Source: Roseomonas sp. (GTDB lineage: Bacteria > Pseudomonadota > Alphaproteobacteria > Acetobacterales > Acetobacteraceae). From it: DNA of 64,000 bases. The stretch spans positions 1 to 64,000 of the forward strand of contig JADCGA010000001.1 in assembly GCA_020249265.1 (NCBI GenBank), written 5' to 3'. The position numbers and the translations under genes were made by a program. The notes under the pieces were generated by a model. It had not been told where the DNA came from, did not search any database, and worked only from the letters and a program-made list of their open reading frames with translations. Each line of letters starts with the position of its first letter. Position 1 is the first letter of the stretch. This document shows positions 1-9,151 of this stretch, one piece after another.

Positions 1-172
1 ACAAAAAAAGAACCAGCAATAGAATGCACCAAGGCACCCCACATCGCCGGCCCCCTCAACTCCACCAATCATCGGCAGGGCAAAAACACTAGCCAGTAAT
101 CACCAACCAGTCAAGCCCAAAAATCGACAACCAACACAGTGAACGGGCTTCTAGTACCACCGCAGAAGCGCG

Positions 173-1141
173 TCAAGCGCCTATCCAGTCCCGAAACCAG
201 GCGGCGAAGCGGGGCACTCCCACCTCAATCGGTGTTTTCGGCTCAAACCCGCACAAAGCCTGGATAGCGCCGATATCGGCGAAGGTTTCCGCCACATCCG
301 TCATAGGCCGCGGCGCATCCTGGATCACTGCCTTTCGCCCCAGGCTTTCCTCTAGCACCGCCACAAACCGCCGCACCTCAACACTGCGATGATTGCCAAT
401 GTTCAATAGGCGCGGCTTGCCATCAGTTGGCGGGCGGTCCAGCGCGCCCAAAACTCCCGCGACAATATCAGCAACAAAAGTGAAATCACGTTTCAGGCGC
501 CCATCTTCGTATAGGGTGATTGGCCTTCCTGCGAGAATCGCATCCGCGAAAAGCCACGGCGCCATATCAGGGCGGCCCCAAGGCCCATACACGGTGAAAA
601 ACCTGAGACCCGTCTGTGGCAAACCAAAAATATGCCCATAGGCTTCGCTGATCAGCTCATCTGCGCGCTTCGTTGCTGCGTAAAGTGAAATAGGATGATC
701 CACGCGATCATCCTCACGATAAGGTAAATTCCTGTTACCACCATAAACAGATGAGGAGCTGGCATAAAGAAAATGCTGAAGTCGCGGCAGAGAACGCGCC
801 GCTTCCAGCATGACAAGATGCCCCATCACATTCGCTTCGATATAGCTGTAAGGATCAATCAGCGAATGCCTGACACCGGGCTGCGCTGCCAGGTGAATGA
901 TTTGCGCTATTTCACGATTTTGAGTGAATAACTCGGCTATCGCCATACGATCTGCGATGTTCACTTCAGAAAATGAAAAATTAGGTTGCGCCAAAAGGCG
1001 ATCCCGTCGCGCATGCTTCAAGCGCAAATCATAATAAGGCGTCAGGCTATCAATACCGATCACTTTTTCGCCACGCGCCAGTAGCGCTTCGGCGACATGC
1101 ATGCCGATGAAACCTGCAGCACCAGTCAAAAGAATAGTCAT
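173..1141 (-). CDS. NAD-dependent epimerase/dehydratase, UDP-glucuronate 4-epimerase-like
   Basis: N-terminal GAAGFIG Rossmann motif, YASSSSVYG and SLYAATKRADE (YxxxK) motifs of extended SDR nucleotide-sugar epimerases. Confidence 0.88.
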   Translation of the reverse strand: MTILLTGAAGFIGMHVAEALLARGEKVIGIDSLTPYYDLRLKHARRDRLLAQPNFSFSEVNIADRMAIAELFTQNREIAQIIHLAAQPGVRHSLIDPYSYIEANVMGHLVMLEAARSLPRLQHFLYASSSSVYGGNRNLPYREDDRVDHPISLYAATKRADELISEAYGHIFGLPQTGLRFFTVYGPWGRPDMAPWLFADAILAGRPITLYEDGRLKRDFTFVADIVAGVLGALDRPPTDGKPRLLNIGNHRSVEVRRFVAVLEESLGRKAVIQDAPRPMTDVAETFADIGAIQALCGFEPKTPIEVGVPRFAAWFRDWIGA

Positions 1142-1755
1142 TGCGCGATCAACCGATCTTCAAGCAATTCAAGAATGGCGTGCCCCAATGAGATATGCGC
1201 TTCCTGCACCCGCATGGTTTCACTGCTCGGCACAATCAAGGCAATGTCACAAAGGGGCGCGGCACCGCCGCCATCACCGCCGAGAAAACCGATCGTGCCG
1301 ATGCCCATCCCCCGCGCGACCTGAAGCGCCTTGATGACGTTCGGGGAACGACCAGAAGTGGTGATGCCGAATAGCACATCGCCCTTCTGGCCAAGGCCTG
1401 AAAGGGGGCGCGCAAAGACATCCTCGAAGCCATAATCATTGCCACCAGCGGTCAGCGCCGCGGGATCAAGCGTCAGCGCGATGGCGGGCCAAGAAGGCCG
1501 CTCAACCCGAGATCTCAGACGCACCAACAATTCCGTCGCCAAATGCTGCGCATCGGCGGCACTGCCGCCATTGCCACAAAAAAACAGCTTGCCACCGCCG
1601 CGTAGGGCCCTTTCGCATAGGTCTACGCAGCGAAAAGCCAGGGGCGCCATTTCGGCCGCGATGTAACGACGAAGGGCAATCCCATCCTCCATCATCGCAT
1701 TGAAACGCTCTTGTTCCCTCATGCCTGGCTCCCAGGTTACCGCCCCCTCGACCAT
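1138..1755 (-). CDS. gmhA: SIS-domain phosphoheptose isomerase (D-sedoheptulose 7-phosphate isomerase)
   Basis: FFCGNGGSAADAQHLATELL and GITTSGRSPNVIKAL motifs; 4-nt overlap with the epimerase; start may be the internal Met of MREQERFNAMM. Confidence 0.85.
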   Translation of the reverse strand: MVEGAVTWEPGMREQERFNAMMEDGIALRRYIAAEMAPLAFRCVDLCERALRGGGKLFFCGNGGSAADAQHLATELLVRLRSRVERPSWPAIALTLDPAALTAGGNDYGFEDVFARPLSGLGQKGDVLFGITTSGRSPNVIKALQVARGMGIGTIGFLGGDGGGAAPLCDIALIVPSSETMRVQEAHISLGHAILELLEDRLIAQ

Positions 1756-1860
1756 TGGAAGAGGCTTTCATCAGAAAACCGAATAAGCCTTTGCCGCAGA
1801 TAGGCCAAGCCGTACCAATGCATGCCACAAAAGGCCCCGTCACCGTTACGAATTATCAGC

Positions 1861-2523
1861 CTACCGCTTTTCCACCGCCGCCAGCCGCGCGCGCAGGCCC
1901 GCCACTTCCGCGCGCAGCGCCGCAATCTGGTCGCCCACCGGGTCATCCTCGGTATTGCTGAGCCCATAACCAAGGAATGGGTCACCGCAGGTGGTGCCAA
2001 CCGGCGGGCGGGCGGGAATGCCTACCACCGTGCATTCGGGCGGCACATCACGCGTCACAACCGCATTGGCGCCAATCCGCGCACCCTTACCCACGATGAT
2101 GGGTCCCAGAACCTGCGCTCCGGCGCCAATCGAAACACCCGATTCAATCGTCGGGTGCCGTTTCCCCGGGCTGCCGGAAAGCCCACCCAGCGTCACGCCA
2201 TGATAAATCAGCACATCATCGGCGATCTCCGCCGTTTCACCAATCACCACGCCCATCCCATGGTCAATGAAAAAGCGCCGACCAAGCTGCGCGCCGGGGT
2301 GAATTTCAATGCCGGTCAGAAAGCGGCTGAGATGGGAAACCAACCGCCCTGCACCCCGCCAGCCGCGCAGCCAGAGCCAATGCGCCAGCCGATGCCAAAG
2401 CACCGCATGCAGCCCAGCGTAGCAGAAAATCGTTTCAAGCCAGGAAGGCCGCGCGGGATCACGCGCGCGAATGCTGCGGCCAAGTTCGAGCGCTTCCCTG
2501 ATCACTTTGCCGCCCTCATGCAA
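1861..2523 (-). CDS. cysE: Serine O-acetyltransferase
   Basis: Hexapeptide-repeat [52 protein letters not shown] (2523) or GTG (2505) start chosen; the track ORF extends to 2604 inside cysK. Confidence 0.88.
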   Translation of the reverse strand: MHEGGKVIREALELGRSIRARDPARPSWLETIFCYAGLHAVLWHRLAHWLWLRGWRGAGRLVSHLSRFLTGIEIHPGAQLGRRFFIDHGMGVVIGETAEIADDVLIYHGVTLGGLSGSPGKRHPTIESGVSIGAGAQVLGPIIVGKGARIGANAVVTRDVPPECTVVGIPARPPVGTTCGDPFLGYGLSNTEDDPVGDQIAALRAEVAGLRARLAAVEKR

Positions 2524-3526
2524 GCCAGGGCGGGATAGGCAGGCCGCGTTCGCGCAGAAATTCCGGATTGAACAGCTTGGATTGATAGCGCGCTCCACCA
2601 TCACACAGAATCGTCACCACGCGGTGCCCTGGCCCCAATTGGCGCGCGACCTTGATGGCCGCCGCCACATTCAAGCCGGCGGAACCGCCAAGGCAGATGC
2701 CTTCTTGCACCAGCAAATCAAACACTTGGTTGAGCGCTTCCTCATCCGTCACCTGCACCGCGTCATCAATCAGGGCGCGGTCGCCGATAAGGTTCCCCGG
2801 GACGCGCGCGGCCTGGCCGATACCTTCCGTGATGGAGGACCCCTCGGGCTTCAATTCGCCCGTTTTGACCCAAGAATAGAGCGAACTGCCCATTGGGTCC
2901 GCCAGCACAATACGCGTCGCCGGCCCGCGCGCCTTCAATGCGCGGGCAATGCCTGCGAGTGTCCCACCCGTTCCGCAGGAACAGGTGAAGGCATCAATCT
3001 GCCCGGCCGTCTGGTCCCAAATCTCGGGCCCCGTGGTTGCCTCATGCGCGGCGCGATTGGCAAGATTGTCGAATTGATTGGCATAAACCGCGCCAAGCTC
3101 CTCGGCCAAACGGCGGCTGTAATGCACGTAATTGCCGGGATCAGAGAATGGCTTGGCCGGCACTAGGCGCAAATCAGCACCAATCATGCGGAGAAAATCG
3201 AGCTTCTCGCGGCTTTGCGTCTCAGGCACCACAATGATGCTGCGATAACCGCGCGCATTGGCAACCAGCGTAATGCCGATGCCGGTATTGCCCGCCGTGC
3301 CTTCCACGATGGTGCCGGGCTGACCAGGCGTTAAAGCACCGCGCGCTTCGGCATCGGCAATGATGCCAAGCCCGGCGCGATCCTTCACTGAACCGCCCGG
3401 GTTCATGAATTCCGCCTTGCCCAGAATATCGCAGCCGGTGATTTCGCTGGCCCGCTTCAGGCGGATCAGGGGCGTATTGCCAATGGCGCCAGCCAGACCT
3501 TCCACACTATGCCCCACTTTTACCAT
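2516..3526 (-). CDS. cysK: Cysteine synthase A (PLP-dependent O-acetylserine sulfhydrylase)
   Basis: [24 protein letters not shown] (PLP Lys), [19 protein letters not shown]. Real start [10 protein letters not shown] at 3526; upstream part of the 540-aa track ORF is antisense or overlaps dedA. Confidence 0.9.
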   Translation of the reverse strand: MVKVGHSVEGLAGAIGNTPLIRLKRASEITGCDILGKAEFMNPGGSVKDRAGLGIIADAEARGALTPGQPGTIVEGTAGNTGIGITLVANARGYRSIIVVPETQSREKLDFLRMIGADLRLVPAKPFSDPGNYVHYSRRLAEELGAVYANQFDNLANRAAHEATTGPEIWDQTAGQIDAFTCSCGTGGTLAGIARALKARGPATRIVLADPMGSSLYSWVKTGELKPEGSSITEGIGQAARVPGNLIGDRALIDDAVQVTDEEALNQVFDLLVQEGICLGGSAGLNVAAAIKVARQLGPGHRVVTILCDGGARYQSKLFNPEFLRERGLPIPPWLA

Positions 3527-3687
3527 GCCAATCACCGCGCCTGATGTTGCCGCCAGAAGCGCATGGTCGCGCGGACCCGGGCGCGGCACAAGCCTTGGAA
3601 AATTCTTGTTTTTCCCGAGTATTCGGGAAATGTGCTTGCCAAGAAAGCAGGAAACTGGGGAAGCTTTTGCCCCGTGCGCTGGTGCAC

Positions 3688-4266
3688 TTAGGCTGCTTCT
3701 GCCTCCGCCTTCGCCTTCGCCTTTGCGGAACGCCGGCGCCATTGCCGGATGATGAAAAAGATCAGCGCCGCCAAAGCGACGCCCGCAATGGTCCAACCGA
3801 GTCTTTCTGGCCCGATCAGCGCACCCAGAAACCAACCGGCAGCGACGAAGCTGCTGGCCCAAATGCCGGCAGCGATGAAATTGAGGATGGCAAACCGCCC
3901 CCAATTCAGCCCAGCCAAGCCACAAGCAGCAGAGGCGACGTTGCGGATGCCGTAAAGGAAACGAAAACTCAGAATGAACCAGGTGCCATAGCGGTGCAGT
4001 AGCACGTTCACCCGGGCGACTTTTTCCTCGGCGCCCTTGATGCGGCGCACGACGCGCGGGCCGTAGCGTCGGCCCAGGGTGAACCAGGTTTGATCCCCCA
4101 GAAAAGATCCGAACCAGACCGCGAAAAGCAGCCACCATGGGTTCACGGCGCCGGTGGCAGCACCAAGGGCGGCGGCCGCCAGAACGAAAGTCTCCCCTTC
4201 AAAAAAAGCCCAGATAAAAGAACCCAAATAGGCGTAGTGCCCCCAGGACTCCCAGATTTCAGCCAA
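3688..4266 (-). CDS. DedA family membrane protein
   Basis: FFEGETFVLAAAALGAATG, GSFLGDQTWFTLGRRYG, FRFLYGIRNVASAACGL typical of DedA/SNARE-associated family. Confidence 0.88.
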   Translation of the reverse strand: MAEIWESWGHYAYLGSFIWAFFEGETFVLAAAALGAATGAVNPWWLLFAVWFGSFLGDQTWFTLGRRYGPRVVRRIKGAEEKVARVNVLLHRYGTWFILSFRFLYGIRNVASAACGLAGLNWGRFAILNFIAAGIWASSFVAAGWFLGALIGPERLGWTIAGVALAALIFFIIRQWRRRSAKAKAKAEAEAA

Positions 4267-4350
4267 GACACCACCCCCGGATTTTGGCTATAACTGCCCC
4301 CGATTGGTGAAAAGGGGAAGGGGCGCCCCAAAATCTCCGCCGCTATATTC

Positions 4351-5331
4351 GTGCAAGGAAGTCTCGTGTCGCAAATACCGGAACAGGCCGATGGCCCCAT
4401 GTTTGATGCCTTTGGCCGACCACCCGTACCCGATCTGGTGGTGCCCAGGGCCATTCTGCCCTTTCATTTGGACGCAAGGCCGGTGCGTGGCAGGCTCGTC
4501 CGGCTTGGGCCTTTGGCGGATGCTTTGCTGGCGCGGCATGGTTATCAACCGGCGATTGCGAAGCTTTCCGGTGAGGCCATGGCGCTGACGGCAGGTCTGG
4601 CGGCGGCGCTTAAATTCGAAGGTTCTTTCAGCCTGCAGGCCAAGGGCGATGGCCCGGTTTCGCTTTTTCTGGCGGATTGCACCAATGCCGGTGCGTTGCG
4701 CGGCTATGCCAAGGTCAATCCGGAAAGGCTGGCAGGGCTTGAGGCGCTGAGCGCCGCCGCGCTGCTCGGTAAGGGCTATCTGGCCTTCACCTGTGACCAG
4801 GGGCCCGATATGGAACGCTACCAGGGCATTGTCGCGATCGAAGGCGAAACACTTACCGACATGACCGGCGAGTATTTCCGCAATTCGGAACAGCTTGATA
4901 CCTATGTAAACCTCGCCTGCGCAGAAACGCCCAATGGTTGGCGGGCATCGGCCCTACTGATGGAACGCGTGGCCGGCGCCGGATGGCTTGATCAGCAGAT
5001 GGATCAGGAACAGCAGCAGGAAGCCTGGCAGACCGCGACCATTCTGGCGCGCACCATCAGCACTGAGGAATTGCTGGATGATGCGCTTTCCGGTGAACAG
5101 CTGCTGCATCGGCTATTCCATGCCGAGGGGCTGCGGCTGGATCGGCCAAAGCCGCTATCTTACGGCTGCCGCTGCTCGCGCGACCGTTTGCTGGATGTGC
5201 TGGGTGGTTTCAGCACCGATGATCTTGACCACATGGCCGATGAGGGCACCATCACCATGACCTGCGAATTCTGCAATTTCGATTTCCGCTTTGATCGCAA
5301 CGCGATCCCAGTGCAGAAAGCGGGGAATTGA
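4351..5331 (+). CDS. hslO: Hsp33 family redox-regulated molecular chaperone
   Basis: C-terminal YGCRCSRDR...TCEFCNFDFRFD zinc/redox cysteines (CxC...CxxC) and Hsp33 N-domain; start may be 4399. Confidence 0.9.
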   Translation: MQGSLVSQIPEQADGPMFDAFGRPPVPDLVVPRAILPFHLDARPVRGRLVRLGPLADALLARHGYQPAIAKLSGEAMALTAGLAAALKFEGSFSLQAKGDGPVSLFLADCTNAGALRGYAKVNPERLAGLEALSAAALLGKGYLAFTCDQGPDMERYQGIVAIEGETLTDMTGEYFRNSEQLDTYVNLACAETPNGWRASALLMERVAGAGWLDQQMDQEQQQEAWQTATILARTISTEELLDDALSGEQLLHRLFHAEGLRLDRPKPLSYGCRCSRDRLLDVLGGFSTDDLDHMADEGTITMTCEFCNFDFRFDRNAIPVQKAGN

Positions 5332-5333
5332 CC

Positions 5334-5921
5334 ATGGCTGTGCTGACCCAACGCCGCGCCGTGCTCGCCCTTCCCTTTCTGGCCGCCTGCGCCAATGAAC
5401 AGCCGGCGGGGCCATTCGTGCCGCCGGGGCCGCCGAGCTATGGGCATTTGATGCCGCTTCGGCTCAAGGTCGGCGCGCTGGATATCAAGGAAGCTGAAAG
5501 TGGCACGGCGCTGATGGTGCAACAGCCCGCCCCTTTGCTGCCTTCAGATGTGATGCTGCGCATGGCGCATGATCGCCTGAGTGCTACGGGTGGTCCTGGT
5601 ACGGCGCGCTTCGTCATTCAAACGGCGCGACTGACGCGCGAAACGGTTAGCGCCGCCGGCACCTTCAGCCCCGCATCGGAGGTTTTTCGCTGCGTCATGC
5701 GCTGCCAGCTTGAGATTGTTTCAGCGGATGACGGGGTGCTTGCCTCTGCCGCCGCCGAAGTCAGGCGAGAGGTTACCGGCCCCACGCGGAATGATGCCGA
5801 CCGCGCGGCGCTGGCTGCGCGTGTGGTGAAACTGGCCGGGCAGGATATGAATGTCGAATTCGAGTTTCAGCTGCGGCGGCATTTGCGCGCCTGGCTGCAA
5901 TTGGTAGCCGCCCCCCGGTGA
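5334..5921 (+). CDS. Putative exported lipoprotein of unknown function
   Basis: Hydrophobic N-terminus with LAAC lipobox-like motif (AVLALPFLAACANEQ); directly follows hslO. Confidence 0.6.
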   Translation: MAVLTQRRAVLALPFLAACANEQPAGPFVPPGPPSYGHLMPLRLKVGALDIKEAESGTALMVQQPAPLLPSDVMLRMAHDRLSATGGPGTARFVIQTARLTRETVSAAGTFSPASEVFRCVMRCQLEIVSADDGVLASAAAEVRREVTGPTRNDADRAALAARVVKLAGQDMNVEFEFQLRRHLRAWLQLVAAPR

Positions 5922-5994
5922 GAGCCTGCCGCAACCCGTTGAACGCGAAGCCCTGCCGCGTTCATCATAAGCTAAGCACGACGAGAGAGGCCAC

Positions 5995-7182
5995 ATGACA
6001 GACCATCCCTTGATGCAGGAAATCGAGCTCATCCTGCCTGAGTTGATCGCCATCAGAAAAGACATCCACGCCCATCCGGAATTGGGTATGGAAGAAACCC
6101 GGACCGCGGCTCTGGTGGCGGCACGGCTGCGCAGCCTTGGCATTGAAACCACGGAAGGCGTTGGCCGCACGGGCGTGGTGGGCACGCTGCGCGGTAAGCG
6201 CCCGGGGCAAGGGGCGATTGGGCTCCGCGCCGATATGGATGCGCTGGCGCTGACCGAGATGACCAACCTGCCCTATGCGTCACAACATCCGGGGAAGATG
6301 CATGCCTGCGGGCATGATGGGCATACCACCATGCTGCTGGGTGCGGCGCAGATTCTGGCGCAGAATCGCGATTTCGCGGGCACGGTGCATTTCATTTTCC
6401 AGCCCGCCGAAGAAGGGCGCGGCGGCGCGCAAGCCATGCTGGATGATGGCCTGTTCGACCGTTTTCCCTGCGATGCGGTCTATGGCATGCACAATATGCC
6501 GGGGCTGCCGCTTGGCCATTTCGCGCTTTGCGACGGCCCCATGATGGCGGGTTCCGGGCGCTGGAAAGTGCAGTTTCGCGGCACCGGCGGACATGGCGGC
6601 AATTCACCCCATTTGGCGAGTGACATCACTGTCGCACAGGCGAATTTCATCACCGCGCTGCAAAGTATTGTCAGCCGTAATGCACCGGCGCTGGAAAGCG
6701 TGGTGATCAGTGTTGGGCATATCTCGGGCGGTTCGGTGGATGCGCTGAATGTGATGCCGTCCGAAATCCTTGTGGGCGGCACCATGCGCGCCTTCAACCC
6801 AACCATGCAGAAGCTGCTGGAAGACCGGATGCGCGAAGTGGCCGAACTCACCGCCCGCATGCAGGGTGCGAGTGCTGAGGTGACGCTGTGGTGGGGTGCC
6901 GCGCCGCTGATCAATCACACGCGTGAAACCGCGATCATGGCGGATACCGCACGCGACTTGGCGGGTAATGGCGCGGTGAATGACCAGATGACCCCCGTGA
7001 CGGGCGGCGAGGATTTCGCCTTCATGCTGCGCGCCAAGCCGGGCGCTTTCGTCTTCATGGGCAATGGCAATGCACCGGATGGCAAGGCGCATGCGCTGCA
7101 TACGCCGCTGTATGATTTCAATGATGCCGCCCTACCCCATGGCGTGGCGTTCTGGGTCAATCTGGTGCGGCGGGGGATGTAG
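5995..7182 (+). CDS. M20 family amidohydrolase (hippurate hydrolase-like)
   Basis: IHAHPELGMEE, GLRADMDALAL, HACGHDGHTTMLLGAA, FQPAEEGRGGA, TGGEDFAFM motifs. Confidence 0.92.
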   Translation: MTDHPLMQEIELILPELIAIRKDIHAHPELGMEETRTAALVAARLRSLGIETTEGVGRTGVVGTLRGKRPGQGAIGLRADMDALALTEMTNLPYASQHPGKMHACGHDGHTTMLLGAAQILAQNRDFAGTVHFIFQPAEEGRGGAQAMLDDGLFDRFPCDAVYGMHNMPGLPLGHFALCDGPMMAGSGRWKVQFRGTGGHGGNSPHLASDITVAQANFITALQSIVSRNAPALESVVISVGHISGGSVDALNVMPSEILVGGTMRAFNPTMQKLLEDRMREVAELTARMQGASAEVTLWWGAAPLINHTRETAIMADTARDLAGNGAVNDQMTPVTGGEDFAFMLRAKPGAFVFMGNGNAPDGKAHALHTPLYDFNDAALPHGVAFWVNLVRRGM

Positions 7183-7263
7183 CGCCCGAGCATATCCGGT
7201 GCGCCAAGCCGTTCCACTTGGCCCGCCAAGGTGCATCGCGCGGCATGGTGACGGCTTGGCCGG

Positions 7264-7947
7264 TCAGGCAGTTTGCCGTTGCCCGCCCAGGGCTTGGACC
7301 ATGTATTCGGCGAATGCCGCCGCCAGTTCAGGCAGCGGCAAAAGCGCCGCGGTGACCTTGCCCGCACGCAGCATGGCAACGCCATGAATGGCGCTCCAAA
7401 CAAAAAGTGCATCAGCCTCCGTCGGTGCCCGCGCAACTGCCCCAACCTCGAAAAGGCCGCGCAGCACAGCAGGCAAGTAGCGGGAACTTGATTGGCTGGC
7501 GTTCAGGGTTGCATGCGCGCGATAGGCTGCGGCCTGCCCGCCGAACATCAGCCGCCATAACGCCGCTTCCTCATCAGCAAAGGCAAGATAGGCCAAGGCG
7601 AGGCGACGGAGCCATGTTCGTGCCTCGGCGTCGCTGATTGGGGTTGCGGTGATTGGGCAGGCTTCGGCAAAGCGCTGCTGCAAACGATCAAAGCCGATGC
7701 GCGCCACTTCGGTCAGCAGGTCATCGCGATTTTCAAAATGTCGATAGGCGGCAGCGGCGCTGACACCAAGCCCGGCGGCAAGCTGGCGCAGTGAAAGCCC
7801 TTCGATATCGGGTTCGGCCAAGGCGGCATCAATCAGCGCCTGGCGCAGATTGCCGTGATGAAATCGCCCTTCGGATTGCGGGTTGCGGGCGGCTTTTGCT
7901 TGGCGTGGGGCGGCGGGATCATGGCTTTGCATAAGCAAGTCATACAC
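7264..7947 (-). CDS. TetR/AcrR family transcriptional regulator
   Basis: N-terminal HTH (LIDAALAEPDIEGLSLRQLAAGLGVSAAAAYRHFENRDDLLTEVA). Confidence 0.88.
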   Translation of the reverse strand: MYDLLMQSHDPAAPRQAKAARNPQSEGRFHHGNLRQALIDAALAEPDIEGLSLRQLAAGLGVSAAAAYRHFENRDDLLTEVARIGFDRLQQRFAEACPITATPISDAEARTWLRRLALAYLAFADEEAALWRLMFGGQAAAYRAHATLNASQSSSRYLPAVLRGLFEVGAVARAPTEADALFVWSAIHGVAMLRAGKVTAALLPLPELAAAFAEYMVQALGGQRQTA

Positions 7948-7963
7948 CCACCTTCCATTTATG

Positions 7964-8017
7964 TTAACGCCATTGACATTTTCCCGTCGCCTTGCCTAAA
8001 TTAACGCCGATAACATT
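7964..8017. promoter_or_regulatory. Divergent tetR/hydrolase control region: two TTAACGCC-N4-ACATT direct repeats around a -35/-10-like pair
   Basis: Repeats at 7964-7980 and 8001-8017; TTGACA 7973-7978, 18-nt spacer, TAAATT 7997-8002. Confidence 0.5.
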
Positions 8018-8034
8018 GCCGATGGGAGGTTCTG

Positions 8035-9012
8035 ATGGCGTTTTCTCTATCCCGAGGGCCGCGTGGGCTTCGGGCCAGTATCCTCGCCGCTGGGGTCGCG
8101 CTCAGCCAAACCATTGCGCTTGTCATGTTGACGGGCTGCGCAAGCCAAACTGGACAGATTACCCAGGCCGTAGTGGAGGTCTTGCCAGCGGCCCAAATGG
8201 TCCCGACAAAACTTGGGCGCCTTGCTGTCCGCGATTCCGGGCCGGCTGACGCCACCGGTGATGTGCTGGTGCTATGGCATGCCGTGCTCACCGATCATCG
8301 TATTTACCAGGCGCAGATCGAAGCTTGGCGCGGGCGCCATCGTCTGATTGTCATTGACGGGCCAGGGCATGGGGGCAGCCAGGCGGCACCGGGCCCCTTC
8401 AGCATGGCCGATTGCGCGACGGCCTTGGCCGAAACGCTTGACGCGCTGAACATCACCCAGCCGGTCGTGATTGTCGGAACCTCCTGGGGGGGGCTGGTCG
8501 GCGGAGAATTTGCCCTAGCCTATCCTGCCCGCACCCGCGCCCTAGTGATGCTGAACACCCCCATCAATGCACCAGCCGAAGGCCTGAATTTTTCAGATCG
8601 CTTCGTGGTCTGGGGTGCGCGCTGGATCCATGCCAGCAGCCTTTATCGTGACGGCGTTGCCCGCGCCTTTTTCCTGCCCACGACACGCGCGCAAGGCGGC
8701 CCGGTCATGCAGGCATTTCATGACCATTTGCGCCAGGCAGATGGCCCGGCGCTAGCGCTTTCGGTGGGCTCGGTGCTGCTGGAGCGCGAGGCCCTGGCCC
8801 CGCGCATGGGCGGCATAAGGGCCCCTGTCCTATTCATCGTCGGGGCCGAGGATAACATGTATCCCCCGCAAACGCTCCGGCCCGCTGTGGCGCAACTACC
8901 GCAGGGGCGTTTCGAGGTGGTACCGAGCGCGCATATTTCGGTGGTGGACGCCCCAGAGGCCACGACGCGGCTGATCAATGAGTTTCTGGCAAGGTTACCA
9001 AACAGGGGGTAA
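8035..9012 (+). CDS. Alpha/beta hydrolase
   Basis: VIDGPGHGGS, GTSWGGLVGGEFAL (nucleophile elbow variant), late VVPSAHISVVDAPE (catalytic His); signal-like N-terminus. Confidence 0.87.
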   Translation: MAFSLSRGPRGLRASILAAGVALSQTIALVMLTGCASQTGQITQAVVEVLPAAQMVPTKLGRLAVRDSGPADATGDVLVLWHAVLTDHRIYQAQIEAWRGRHRLIVIDGPGHGGSQAAPGPFSMADCATALAETLDALNITQPVVIVGTSWGGLVGGEFALAYPARTRALVMLNTPINAPAEGLNFSDRFVVWGARWIHASSLYRDGVARAFFLPTTRAQGGPVMQAFHDHLRQADGPALALSVGSVLLEREALAPRMGGIRAPVLFIVGAEDNMYPPQTLRPAVAQLPQGRFEVVPSAHISVVDAPEATTRLINEFLARLPNRG

Positions 9013-9151
9013 CGTCACCGTTGATCATGCATACGCTAGAGGCCCCCGAGATGGAGCGAGCCTCACGGAGTTTGTCGGGTGATCGCACCTTGAATAGCTA
9101 CGGAACAGCAAAGGACGGAAGCGCCTTTCGTCAGGCGCCACCTTCGCCCGA

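Noticed and set aside
3527-4138. N-terminal 204 codons of the 540-aa cysK track ORF
   Set aside because: Overlaps dedA in another frame and lacks PLP-enzyme homology; the cysteine synthase sequence begins at [10 protein letters not shown] (3526), so this is not a fusion.
9121-9138. Hairpin GCGCCT-TTCGTC-AGGCGC between convergent genes
   Set aside because: Short stem with no T-run; too weak to call a terminator.
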